Below, piece after piece: positions 12,714 to 24,492 of a DNA stretch of 64,000 nt (position 1 is the first letter of the stretch; each line of letters opens with the position of its first letter). The translations under genes and the position numbers were made by a program. The DNA is from Gloeophyllum trabeum ATCC 11539 (Eukaryota > Basidiomycota > Agaricomycetes > Gloeophyllales > Gloeophyllaceae): positions 3,459,922 to 3,523,921 of the forward strand of contig NW_006920410.1 of NCBI RefSeq assembly GCF_000344685.1, written 5' to 3'. The notes under the pieces were generated by a model. The model had not been told where the DNA came from. It searched no databases and saw only the letters and a list, made by a program, of their open reading frames with translations.

Positions 12714-14586
12714 TCAGCTGAGCAGCTGCACTTGTGCCTGGGCTTGCTGCTGTGCGTAGACGTGCACATGATTCGGCTTTGCCATCGTATGGCAGACCTC
12801 GATGCTCTGCACCCACTGGTGCGCGATGACCTCCTCGATGCTGGACCTATGTTTGGGATCGGGTTCTAGCATCTTCCGGATGACAGGTCGGCACGCCCGG
12901 GGCGACAGGTTGTTGATCGTTGGAGGACAGGCTGACTGCGCTGGGTTGGACGAAGCGCAGGCTGCAGCATACGCAGCGTATAAAGGATTGGAGAGCTGGG
13001 CCGAGGGCCACGGCAACTCTTGGAAGTGCAGGCAGTAATAGACAATGCCGCACGCCCAGATATCGACGAGTCGAGCGTCGTAAGCTATGTGGCATAGCGA
13101 TAGGCAATTAGGTGACCACCCAGGACAAAGGCATGTCATGCTTACGTTTGCCCAAGAACTGCTCAGGGGCGATGTACGGCTCACTACCGCAAAGGCCGGT
13201 CGACATATGGATCGACGTCTCCCATGGTAGTCGGTAAACAGTCGAAGCGCCGTAGTCACCGATCTTAACGATGGGGGTCAGGAATAGTTTCACCAGGTAT
13301 AGTCGCAACCGTACCTTCAGATGACCCTTGGTATCGAAGAAAAGGTTTTCCGGCTTGATATCGCGATGAGCAACACCTTGACTATGCAGATATTCGACGC
13401 CACATAAGATCTGCTTGAAGCAGCACTCGACCTCACTCGGCGACATTCCTCCTCTCTTGATGGCAGCGTAAAGATCTCCTCCAGGGCAAAATTCCATCAC
13501 TTCACACCAACGCTGATTCTCATCTTGTACAAGATCCACGGTCTCAACGATGTTGACATGATGCAACGTCGAGGAGATGCAGAACTCTGCGGTGAGCTTC
13601 TTGACGTACTCCTTCTCTGTTTCGTTCTTTCGTCTCTTGCGGAACTCCTGGATAAATCTTTGTAAATTTCTACCACCTTATGGGCAGTCGAAAAGGTGCC
13701 TCACCTTAACAGCATAGAGTTTCTCTTCGCTCCGGTCCCACTTGTGAGCAAGGCGGACGACGGAAGTTGCTCCTTTCCCGATAGCTACTCTCTCACAGAC
13801 GCCATATTTCTTCAGCAGGCTAGCCGTACTCTCGCCAACAGACTTGGCGTCAGAATCAGACTTCCTGCTGCTAGCGTTGGAACGCTGCGACGACCTTCGA
13901 GCTAGCTTTGGGCCCACGCCGGACATGAATTCCTTCAGGCTCAAGGACTTCTTCTCCCCGCCATCGGATGCTACAGATGCAGCTCTAGATGGAGCTCTCG
14001 ACGGAGCCTTCGACGCGGGAGCGGTCGACGGTTGTATCGGATCTTTGTGCTCCTTCTTGGGGGTCGGCGTCGAAGACTCCACCTTGCCGCCAGCCTTACC
14101 GCTAGAGAAACTAGGAGCCCTGCTACCAGGCCGACTAGGGGCTCGACTCGAGGGAACGCTCCAGCCCTCGCTGTCAGACACGGTTGGCGACAGTGTTGTT
14201 GGGCTGGCTGAGCTAGGAGTCGAGCTTGACTCTCGTTTTTGATGCAACTGTAATTGCTGGAGCGACTCCCTAGTCAGGCCTGGCTGCTTCTCATGCGCAA
14301 GCGCATCTGGCGGAGGCAGTGGGATAGAGCGGTGAGGGCCACTGCTGACCTTCGGAACTCCATTCATCGAGCTACCTGCGGCCTTCGTCTGAGGCGCTGG
14401 CGAGGGCGCTTGAGGTGCGGTCGGCCTGGAAGCACTGTTGCTGACCTTGGAGGCAGCGTTGTGGGCTGTTAAGTTCTTGATAGAAAGACGTTGGTTACTA
14501 CTGTCCCCATGCGGTGGTTTATCGGAGCCGTCGGTACCCTCTCCCTCCCCCGTCTGAGCGGTGTCTGCGGAGTCTTGGGCGGCCAT
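12714..14586 (-). CDS. HAL/NPR-type serine/threonine protein kinase
   Basis: Predicted cytosolic Ser/Thr kinase of the fungal HAL4/HAL5/HRK1/NPR1-like group, which in yeast regulates plasma-membrane transporters and ion homeostasis; that role is inferred here. Exons 14586-13705, 13647-13315, 13263-13146 and 13084-12714 give 567 residues. Residues 1-255 are a disordered Ser/Pro/Lys-rich tail, as usual in the group. The kinase domain runs from about 261: glycine loop IGKGATSVVRL, the AVK lysine at 294, EVMEFCPGGDL hinge, HRDIKPEN at about 388-395, then IGDYGAS where most kinases have DFG, and GLCGSEPYIAPEQF, the signature of the HAL/HRK group. Subdomain IX (VDIWACGIVYY) and XI (DPKHRSS) follow. 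The protein ends with a Gln-rich tail. The DYG variant is unusual, but the Asp is kept, so activity is likely. Confidence 0.9.
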
Positions 14587-16069
14587 AGCAGCGAGCTTCG
14601 TTGTGGACGACGTATTAGCGAGTATGTCTGCGATGATTTGTAAGGTCGGTTGGTACAGGTATATGCGCGTAGTCGTGAAATAAGTGGAGCTGCGTGGTCG
14701 TGTTTATTGTATGGATATCATGACGGCAGACACGTTATACCAGCAGGTTGTCTGTAGAACGAGTCGACGAGCCGGGCGAGCGAGAGGGAAACGGGTCAAA
14801 GACCCCCTCGCCTTTAGCCTTAGAAAATTGCTGGTGGATGAAAGAACAACGCAGAAACTGGCAAGGGCAGTGGGAAGCGGACGGTTCAAAGGAGACGGGC
14901 TTTGGCTCCCCTGCAAAACTCTTTGAGACGCTCTTACATAAGGCACTCCGGTCTCCCGGGCCATTGCCGGCCGGTGGCGTTCCCCGGCGCTGTGGCTGCT
15001 CGTTTCCGCTGCAGCGCCCTCGCCAACGCTGCAGTCGCCGCTGACGGGCGTGGCTTCGCAGCGCTCTCCGTGTCGCTCTCGGGCTCGGGCATATCGGTCG
15101 AGACGCGCGAGCTGATATGAACGTTAGCCAGCTTCCTGCATGAGGCCAGGTTAAGCATATGCAGTCCTGGCCAGCGTCCTCGCGACCCACCAGGACAGCT
15201 GATTCCCTAATGCATCTGATAGAAGCGTTTATCCTCATCCGCGACCCAGTGACCAACCTCCCTGCTTGCTCGGAAATGGCATGGTCCAGGACTTTCCAGG
15301 TATGCCCCGGCGAGATCAATATTCCCGAGATGTCGACATTCCATTTCGGATCGTCTCTCCCGGACTCAGCGCAGACACGTTCACGTCGAAGCAAGCACGA
15401 ACCATTTACCGTTGATATCTCGACAAACGCGAACCATGACCCTGTATCAAGAACTCGACAAGAACAGCTCGATTATGTGAACCCGGGCGTGGAGCAGATA
15501 AAGGGGGCGCTGGTGGGCGCTGGTAAATGGGACTGCGCGGAAGAGTTGGGAATTCGGGATAGCTCTACTTTCGCTATTGGTCTGGCATAGCCGGATTACG
15601 CATCTCTCAGGAGACATTGCGACGCTTGCTGGTGTTAGGCTCCATCCTATTGGCTGCGGCCCCGGAGTCTGTGGCGGAAACTTGTGGCAGGGCCGAGCTA
15701 AACAAGGATGCATTCCGTAGGTTTCAATCGTGCTGCATAGACAGCTGCAAGCGGTGTTAGGTGTTAGGACGGGTTTCTCGGTTGCACGCGAGGAGTCTTT
15801 GGCCGTTCTGCCTGCCAAACTCTCATAACGCGAGGTACAAGCTTCGTACCCATGTCATTGTTAACGAGGGTCGCGACGTCTGCTGAAAGCAAGCGGAAGC
15901 ACTCCGAACTTACCCCTTCTTCCGCGCTCGTCTCATCACCTGGGAACAGTCTTCCATCTGATCGATCTTTGTTCCCATTCATTATTTTGTTCTCGTGTTT
16001 GTCCTGACGTTGCCAGAGCACTGATCTATGACATACCAGGGATAGCACAGGACAAGCACAAGCTGCATC
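14587..16069. other. 1.5-kb intergenic region, kinase promoter
   Basis: Holds the promoter and 5'UTR of the minus-strand kinase. A 219-codon minus frame at 14735-15394 looks like a compositional artefact: it is Arg/Ser-rich with no motif, no family resemblance and no splice structure. No repeat or RNA gene was recognised. Confidence 0.45.
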
Positions 16070-16440
16070 ATGACTGAGCTTCCTGAGGAGATCTTCGCAG
16101 CTTTGGGTCCCCAAGGTGGCACCTCTATAACAGATAGTACGTGCCTTAACCAGCTCTTCTTGTGCACCACTTACTGGTAAGTAATGCTAAGCATAGCATA
16201 GCGGTCGATGTTAGACGAGTGGAGTGGCGAGGAGATACACCGAGTCTGGACTGCAACATTCCAATCCATCTTGCTTACAGTGTCCAGAGATGGTCGACTG
16301 GGTGTCGTCTGGAACCATCAGGGAGACTGTATTATTGGAATGATAGAGGCCTAAGTCACCTACATATGTCTGCATGTGCTGAGACCTATGAGAGACAACC
16401 ACCCCATTACTCGGTGCACTGGCTGGGGACATTATTTTAG
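16070..16440 (+). CDS. Weak candidate small gene with a WW-like segment
   Basis: I do not recognise a family with confidence. A two-exon model (16070-16136 and 16202-16440, GTACGT donor, CATAG acceptor) closes a 101-residue frame. It begins MTELPEEIFAALGPQGG, reminiscent of an F-box-like LPEE start, and later contains WSTGCRLEPSGRLYYWN, which resembles the core of a WW domain (Trp, Pro-x-Gly-Arg-x-Tyr-Tyr) but lacks a clear second Trp-Pro. It sits next to the MITE-rich area, so it may be a decayed remnant. The model rests on open frame and splice sites only. Confidence 0.25.
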
Positions 16441-17041
16441 TAGAACATCTATGGGGTCAGAGACTCAGAGGGGTGTGATTGTGGGTGCCCTTTACTCACA
16501 AATGGACCCACACAGACAACTAGGATTCTGCATGCTCGTACACAGTAGTCCTGCATCTTGGTAGCACCCCCATACCTTGGACAGGGCTCGCTGCTATGTC
16601 AGATGTCCTTGACTCAATATTCTCAGAGTACATGTGAATGAGATCAGCACAGGAAGACATCATGTGTTCTACCTGTTGCCAATAAGATGGAGGTTATGCC
16701 TAATACCTGCTCAGCATTCAATTTCAGACAACTGACAATAAGATATGTCGATGCCTGACTAGCAGGAAATGACGAAGCCCCCATAACTTGATGAAGGCAC
16801 GTACCGTTAGTAACCTGGTGTTATGCCAAAGAGCAAGAATGCTTGGGAGGGGCAGCTTCCACACACCGCAGGACAAGCGTTGACAGTTTTCAACCCGGGT
16901 ATGCTGAAGAGGTTTTCACACCATAATACTTTGCGCGGACGGTCACATGGATGCTGGGTAAAGATTCTGTATTCCTTCAAACTGAGGACTTACACAGATT
17001 ACATCGCCTCCTACTTTGTATGAACCATATACGGCCGCCAT
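16441..17041. other. AT-richer spacer left of the MITE
   Basis: About 600 bp with no recognisable gene. Base composition is less GC-rich than in the surrounding genes. Nothing beyond short frames was seen. Confidence 0.4.
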
Positions 17042-17043
17042 TA

Positions 17044-17676
17044 CTATCATTGGGGGGGTTCTGTAAAAGTTAGATTTTTTACAGAACTCCGAAATCTCGA
17101 GAAGTATGCTACAGGGAGCTTAGCGGGTTGGTACGTATATGCATTGTATACCATACAGATGGTCTGTGAAGTCAAAATTGCCTCAAGTTGGCCCCTTGTC
17201 GTATGGGAGGTTGAACACCGTCCAAAATGCCCACTGGAACAGGTCTGATGGCCACTTGATGGGTAGATCTGCCAGCCTACACGGCCCCGGCATATATCGG
17301 CTTGCCTAGAGGAGGTGTTTCTTGTATGTGTAAACCTCCTGCGCCCACCCGATAATAGCTGCAGGCTTGTGAAGTGCTCGTATGGTAGATTTTACAGAAC
17401 TCCAAGGGCCCAAGGGCGTGACAGATGCGTGACAGACGCGCGCGGATCGGATAGTGTTACCCGCGCGTGACGTTTTTACATTACTCCCCGCAAGTGCCGT
17501 CTGTGTGCGGCATCTCTCTGTATTACTCTGTACATAGTGAATCGAGATCATTCTTTTTGCAGATGGTACTTAGGAAGGTATACTATGATGCCTGAGTGAA
17601 ATAACAGGGAATGATGAAGAAGGTAGCCCTTGGCCGGTCATATTGTCAAGTTTTTACAGAACCCCCCCAATGATAG
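17044..17676. mobile_element. Complete Tc1/mariner-like MITE
   Basis: A non-autonomous DNA element of about 633 bp. The left end (17042-17068) and right end (17652-17678) are exact inverted repeats over 27 nt when the flanking TA is included; the core starts CTATCATTGGGGGGG and continues TTCTGTAAAA. The TA on each side fits the TA target duplication of the Tc1/mariner (IS630) superfamily. The inner part of the end sequence (TTTTACAGAACTCC) recurs subterminally at 17077-17090 and again at 17390-17403, so the left end can fold back on itself. The only internal frame of note (minus, 17306-17551) has no transposase motif such as D-D-E/D, so movement would need a transposase encoded elsewhere. A near-identical right end occurs at 18525-18672, which shows that the element is repeated. 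Confidence 0.85.
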
Positions 17677-17826
17677 TATGTATGATCAGCAAGGCTAAGT
17701 ACTCTCGGCTTGCCCGTCTTGCTCTGGCTACGGCACCCTGGACATTGGTACCACTGGCATAGACTTTGAGATGTCCTGACACTCAATACATAACCACGAA
17801 CTCAAGAGCACCGAACCTGATTTGTC

Positions 17827-18127
17827 ATGGAAGCTCTCTCATCCCAAGCTAGCTCACTATTGCGTCGCGACCTTTCCTCGTCTTTGACGGATTGGAAAGG
17901 ACTGGGCGAGATGTTGATAGAAGAAGAAAACTCTACCTCCTCCGGATACAGCTGGGCAGCTCCGTCACTGGACATTGCCCTCTCCCAAGTTGCTTCCGAA
18001 CAATCACGAGCTAACTGGATCGATGTACTGAAAGCACTCACAGCCTGGGGAGTCATCGAGTATGCCTCCGCAATTGTAGTCAGCCCCTTTGAAGTGGCGA
18101 CAACGCTGCTGCAGGTGCAATGGGTTC
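17827..18127 (+). CDS. UGO1-like mitochondrial carrier protein, 5' part only
   Basis: The frame starts MEALSSQASSLLRRD and is open into the assembly gap. Residues about 75-100 (YASAIVVSPFEVATTLLQVQWV) resemble the first carrier repeat of fungal Ugo1, the outer-membrane protein needed for mitochondrial fusion: a hydrophobic helix, then Pro-x-Glu-Val and a Leu-Leu-Gln-Val-Gln-Trp motif. The N-terminal part is Ser/Glu-rich, as in that family. The coding sequence ends at the gap, and the sequence after the gap is MITE and then unrelated DNA, so no carrier repeats 2-6 are visible. Either the gap is much larger than the run of Ns, or the gene is broken by the second MITE. Upstream exons cannot be excluded. 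The name is by resemblance of one short segment. Confidence 0.6.
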
Positions 18128-18524
18128 NNNNNNNNNNNNNNNNNNNNNNNNNNNNNNNNNNNNNNNNNNNNNNNNNNNNNNNNNNNNNNNNNNNNNNNNN
18201 NNNNNNNNNNNNNNNNNNNNNNNNNNNNNNNNNNNNNNNNNNNNNNNNNNNNNNNNNNNNNNNNNNNNNNNNNNNNNNNNNNNNNNNNNNNNNNNNNNNN
18301 NNNNNNNNNNNNNNNNNNNNNNNNNNNNNNNNNNNNNNNNNNNNNNNNNNNNNNNNNNNNNNNNNNNNNNNNNNNNNNNNNNNNNNNNNNNNNNNNNNNN
18401 NNNNNNNNNNNNNNNNNNNNNNNNNNNNNNNNNNNNNNNNNNNNNNNNNNNNNNNNNNNNNNNNNNNNNNNNNNNNNNNNNNNNNNNNNNNNNNNNNNNN
18501 NNNNNNNNNNNNNNNNNNNNNNNN
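18128..18524. other. Assembly gap (397 N)
   Basis: A run of 397 unknown bases. It begins inside the UGO1-like coding sequence and ends inside a MITE copy whose missing left part would need about 485 bp if it matches the complete copy, already more than the N-run. The stated gap length is therefore probably an estimate, and the repeat is the likely cause of the break. Confidence 0.95.
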
Positions 18525-18672
18525 CTGTACATAGTGAATCGAGATCATTTTTTTGCAGATGGTACTTAGGAAGGTATACTATGATGCCTGAGTGAAATAA
18601 CAGGGAATGATGAAGAAGGTAGCCCTTGGCCGGTCATATTGTCAAGTTTTTACAGAACCCCCCCAATGATAG
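18525..18672. mobile_element. Right end of a second MITE copy
   Basis: Sequence 18525-18674 matches 17528-17678 almost base for base. The visible differences are confined to a T-rich tract (ATTCTTTTT versus ATTTTTTT). It ends with the same 27-nt terminal repeat (18648-18674) and a TA. The left end lies in the gap. The near-identity of the copies suggests recent activity. Confidence 0.88.
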
Positions 18673-18901
18673 TATACGGTGATGGAAACGCGCACTTGCT
18701 CGATTACTACCTTCCTAATATAGTACGCGGCGAAATCCCTGTGGGTGCGTTGCATGCGCTGTTCGACTTATACTCAGGCTAATTGATTACTTTGATAGGC
18801 TCATCACTTTGCTCTGTTAATATCCTCCTTCAACGTGTACCCACTTGCATTCCGACGCAAGACTCGGACTAGCAGATTCCAAGCAGACTCAGGCTGCCAG
18901 A

Positions 18902-19859
18902 ATGGCTGAACTCCTCGATGAAGTGTTAACCAAAGTCAAGCCTAAACACGATAGTCGCGTAATCACGGTGGGTGTCCGAGCCACCGAATCATGACTTATT
19001 GCAGGAGGTTGGATGCTCGTTGAAGCTTCGCCAGTGCTCATTAACCGATCGCTGGACCGATGAGGAAGTGCGGCAGCAGTTTAAAGTTGCGCCTCGTTGC
19101 CCTGGTGGTGATGGCGTAGAAATGCTCAGCGACGACACCGTAGTCAAGTATCACCCCACAATGGAGGTGGCGTCTCAGGAAGCCCGCGCGCTGCAATTTG
19201 TTTGGGCCCATACATCCATCCCGGTTCCTCAAGTGCGCCGTGTGGTGGGTACACCTCGCGGGGCGCTGCTTCTTATGGAGTATATTAAGGGCCAAACACT
19301 TGATCGTCTGTGGCCCTCGCTATCATCCTGTCAGAGGTTCATTGTCTCATGGACACTACGCGGCTACATCCAACAACTCCGTGCAGCTTCCACAGCTTAC
19401 CCCCGCCGCCACATTCCGGGGCCTATGAGTGACACGCCACAAGTGTGTGAGGGCTCCTTCTGGATATTTGATTGTGAACGGCCGAAGGGACCGTTCACTA
19501 CATGGGCAGAATTCTGCGAAGAATTAAATGAAGAGGGTCCAGAGAGTCTCAAAGGACGTCGCTTCGACACCTCGGAAGAGTTGTTCTTGACGCACTTCGA
19601 CCTGAGCGCACGTAACGTGATCATGGGCGAAGACGGAAGGATATGGCTCATAGATTTCGGACGCTCGGGATTTTATCCTGTGTGGTTCGAATACATCAGT
19701 ATGATGAGCGCTGCCGAGGGCGATGAAGCACCCACAAGTTGGTGGAAGCACATCCCATTGGTCACTGGGTGCTACGCTAGAGAGCAGAACATGCTGGGAT
19801 GGCAGGCATTCAATGGACTTAAGTATAAAGATCGCAAAGAGTGGCGGGAGAGACGTTGA
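18902..19859 (+). CDS. APH-fold (aminoglycoside phosphotransferase-like) kinase
   Basis: Small kinase-fold protein of the APH/choline kinase superfamily, a family expanded in Agaricomycetes with mostly unknown substrates. Seen in sequence: the YIKGQTLDRLW segment, the catalytic loop LTHFDLSARNVIM (Asp and Asn of the HxDxxxxN pattern) and IWLIDFGRSGFYP, the metal-binding Asp. My model has exon 1 at 18902-18967 (MAELLDEVLTKVK) and exon 2 at 19005-19859, joined in phase, 306 residues. The 37-nt intron is short for this genome, so translation could instead start at 18972 in the second frame. There is no signal peptide or membrane segment. It stands alone between the MITE area and the eL19 gene. 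Substrate cannot be told; antibiotic resistance should not be assumed. Confidence 0.8.
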
Positions 19860-20408
19860 CTTGGGAGCACATAGCCTGTCCGTAGGCGGGTATAGCACGC
19901 GTTAGAGGGCTTACTCGGACACATCGGCATGTACACAGTCATCATAGGAATGTTTGAACTTTGCCCACGATATCAGGGCAAAGAGACGCATACATAGACC
20001 CTCGAAAGGACAGAAGTCACTGCCTCAAAGTAAAGCAAATTCAGGACCATGTGCACATAATACTGTAGAGCGTAGTTCATTCCGATAGATAGAATACTTC
20101 GTAAACTGATGCAATTCACACTGCCGCAACTCGCGACGCAAATGCGCAGGGACGAGTACTGGATAGTCGACGCTAATACTGTGGCAAACGATTCGCGGCG
20201 GTCGTTGCCGCGAATGTGGCAACCAGTCCTGTATAGTTTCTCGACGAAAGTTCGGAGTGGCGGGGATTATGTAATTGCTCACGCTCGCCAGTAGTCAGCT
20301 TATCGCTCGCCTCCCACCGACCTCGCTCCTCAAGAACAAGGTGAGATAATGCTCGTGCGTCGTCCGGGTCGTTTCTGACAGCCCCAATCCTATCACAGAC
20401 GCCCGACC
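19860..20408. promoter_or_regulatory. eL19 upstream region with probable 5'UTR intron
   Basis: Holds the 3' end of the APH gene and the eL19 promoter. Just upstream of the eL19 ATG a CT-rich stretch (20306-20330) is followed by AAG at 20338-20340, a GTGAGA donor at 20341 and a TATCACAG acceptor ending at 20398, ten bases before the ATG. This fits a 58-nt intron in the 5'UTR, common in fungal ribosomal protein genes. It is an inference from splice consensus only. Confidence 0.55.
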
Positions 20409-21114
20409 ATGGTCAACCTTCGCTCGCAAAAGCGGCTCGCCGCCTCCGTCGCAGGCGTCGGCAAGCGCAAAATCTGGCTGGACCCCGCCGAGCAGGCTGA
20501 AATCGGAAACGCCAACTCCCGCACGCACGTCAAGAAGTTGATCAAGGATGGTCGGGTCATCATCAAGCCTACCGTTGTCCACTCGCGGGCACGTACCCGT
20601 GCTCTGTTGGCGGCGAAGCGAAAGGGTCGTCATATGGGCCCCGGTAAGAGGAAGGGTACGGCGGAGGCCCGGATGCCGACCAAGGTTCTGTGGATGCGGA
20701 GGCAGCGGGTGTTGCGTCGGTTGTTAAGAAAGTACAGGGAGGCGGGCAAGATCGACAAGCATCTGTGAGTGCCAAACCTCTCCGGTCTATCATGTGATGA
20801 GATTTATCGGCCCCATTGCTTCGCAAAGGTACCACTCGCTCTACCAGAAGTCCAAGGGTAACGTCTTCAAGAACAAGCGTGTATTGATGGAGTACATCCA
20901 CAAGGCCAAGGCCGAGAAGACCCGTACCAAGGTCCTTACCGACCAGATGGAGGCCCGCCGCACCAAGAACAAGGTATGTCTTTGCCACCGAGCGGACCCC
21001 CCCCCCCCAATGCTGAGATATTCGCAGGCTGCCCGGGAGCGTCGCGCTGCCCGTACGCTCGAGAAGAGACAGGCTATTTTAGCTGTGGAGCACGAGGCAC
21101 CCGTCCAGGAGTAA
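20409..21114 (+). CDS. 60S ribosomal protein eL19
   Basis: Component of the large ribosomal subunit. Three exons, 20409-20764, 20829-20973 and 21028-21114, give 195 residues, the normal eL19 length. The sequence is unmistakable: [19 protein letters not shown] at the start, then [36 protein letters not shown] and a long basic C-terminal helix ([15 protein letters not shown]...[14 protein letters not shown]). Strong codon bias toward C-ending codons fits high expression. Intron 2 contains a run of 12 C (20997-21008) close to its 3' end, which could serve as the pyrimidine tract but is also prone to length error. A probable 5'UTR intron lies just upstream. Confidence 0.98.
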
Positions 21115-21431
21115 ATATGCCCCTGCCTGCCCTTCCTTCCCTGTCATCGTTCGTATCCTACGTTATGCATGCATGCCTGCTACACAGTCCCACGATCATA
21201 TGCGCATATGTTTCGCTTTGCTCTTCCAAAGTGCTGCAATAAGATATTCGGCACACCCTTGTATTTTAATTGGATGAGTTGATATGCACGCCTATGGGCT
21301 GCAGCGAATACACGGTTGTTGTACCGTCCGGGCGTTATGGACTCCTAGGCTACTGCGGTCTAGAAGTAACGTCAAGGAGACTGGAGGTGGAACGGTTAAC
21401 GTACAAGGGGTATAACAAGGCGCAGCATATT
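21115..21431. other. Convergent 3' region, eL19 / MYST
   Basis: 317 bp between the stops of eL19 (+) and the MYST gene (-). It should contain both 3'UTRs. No ORF or repeat of note was seen. Confidence 0.5.
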
Positions 21432-23512
<2,081 letters not shown>

Positions 23513-23739
23513 GGTTGGGAGGTGATCGCTGCAGGGAAGCTTGCTAGGTTTATCCAAAGTTCATTCAGCCATGAGCTCAGAGCTGCTACCTTTCATGAAG
23601 GCGCGTGAGTCGTGTCATGCGCACGTGACCGTTACAGCGTGATGATTTAGACTTTGTGGCACGGGGAGCGAGTGCTCTCCTCGCGAAACCATAGTATTCA
23701 CAACTGAATCCATTCGCTGCGTTACAGCGTGTCACCAAC
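23513..23739. promoter_or_regulatory. Divergent promoter, MYST / MED9
   Basis: 227 bp separate the two start codons, so the acetyltransferase and the Mediator-like gene must share or closely abut their promoters. No specific factor site was recognised. Confidence 0.5.
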
Positions 23740-24218
23740 ATGGACTATACTCTGCCAGTCTCCAGTTTTGATTCTCTTCTCCTCAAGCTCGTCAACGTCT
23801 TGGAATTAAGTCAGCGGCCAGAAGGAACCGCTACACACCAAGCCAGGCAGGCTTTGTTACAGGCCGTCCGTGTCTCTTAGGCTTAGTGAGCTCGGTCGCA
23901 TGTCTGACACCCGAGTGTAGACAAACGATTTCAAGGATAGTCTAGCTCGCGCAAGGGAGTTGGCCGATGGCCTCCCGGGTGGCGAATTGCTGATACAGGA
24001 GCAAGACGAGCTTATTGACATGTTGCAATCCCTGAAGGAACAAAAGCGGTGTGTGTTGCTGCATGATGTCCACAGAACACCTCACCTTACCTATGCGAAG
24101 TCAACAACTTGCCGCGTTTTCACAGAAGGTGTTCGTCACTTCCAAGGCGGGCGACTCGAAGATGGATCTTGACTCAACCGCGTCCACACCCTTCCTGCGT
24201 GGCGAATCTGTTGTATAA
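23740..24218 (+). CDS. Mediator subunit 9-like protein
   Basis: Small coiled-coil protein of about 123 residues that fits Med9, a middle-module subunit of the RNA polymerase II Mediator complex. Exon 1 starts at 23740 (MDYTLPVSSFDSLLLKLVN) and ends at 23865 or 23871, as two in-phase donors are possible. Exon 2 is 23921-24048, exon 3 24101-24218. The central segment LARARELADGLPGGELLIQEQ matches the Med9 pattern of a helix, a Leu-Pro-Gly turn and a second helix starting with Glu-Gln. It continues LIDMLQSLKEQKRQQLAAF. The C-terminus is Ser/Thr-rich. The gene is head-to-head with the MYST acetyltransferase. Identification rests on helix pattern and size rather than a strict motif. Confidence 0.65.
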
Positions 24219-24492
24219 GATACTCCGTCGCAAATGATGCTCGCTCGAGGCCCGATATTGATCAGGGTTAAATCTTGGACCAGTCCAGCGTTCCTCGGTA
24301 TCGACGTCAATGTAGTCAGCCGCCGGTGTGACTATGCCTTCGAACGTCGTGTCCCGTTCAAAGGTTCCCGTCTTTCTCGTCCTTCCTGTGTTCCAGTAGC
24401 TACTTCTATCTAGGCCTTGACGGTCTTTTTTCTTCTCGAGGCCGGGCCTTCTTGTTTGATACTTCACGTTCATTTACCTGTTCCTGCCCCAC

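Noticed and set aside
14735..15394. 219-codon minus frame upstream of the kinase
   Set aside because: No motif, no family resemblance, Arg/Ser-rich composition typical of GC-driven frames.
17306..17551. 81-codon frame inside the MITE
   Set aside because: No transposase signature; too short; probably chance.
18902..19859. Antibiotic resistance gene
   Set aside because: The APH fold is widely used in fungal small kinases; nothing ties this one to aminoglycosides.
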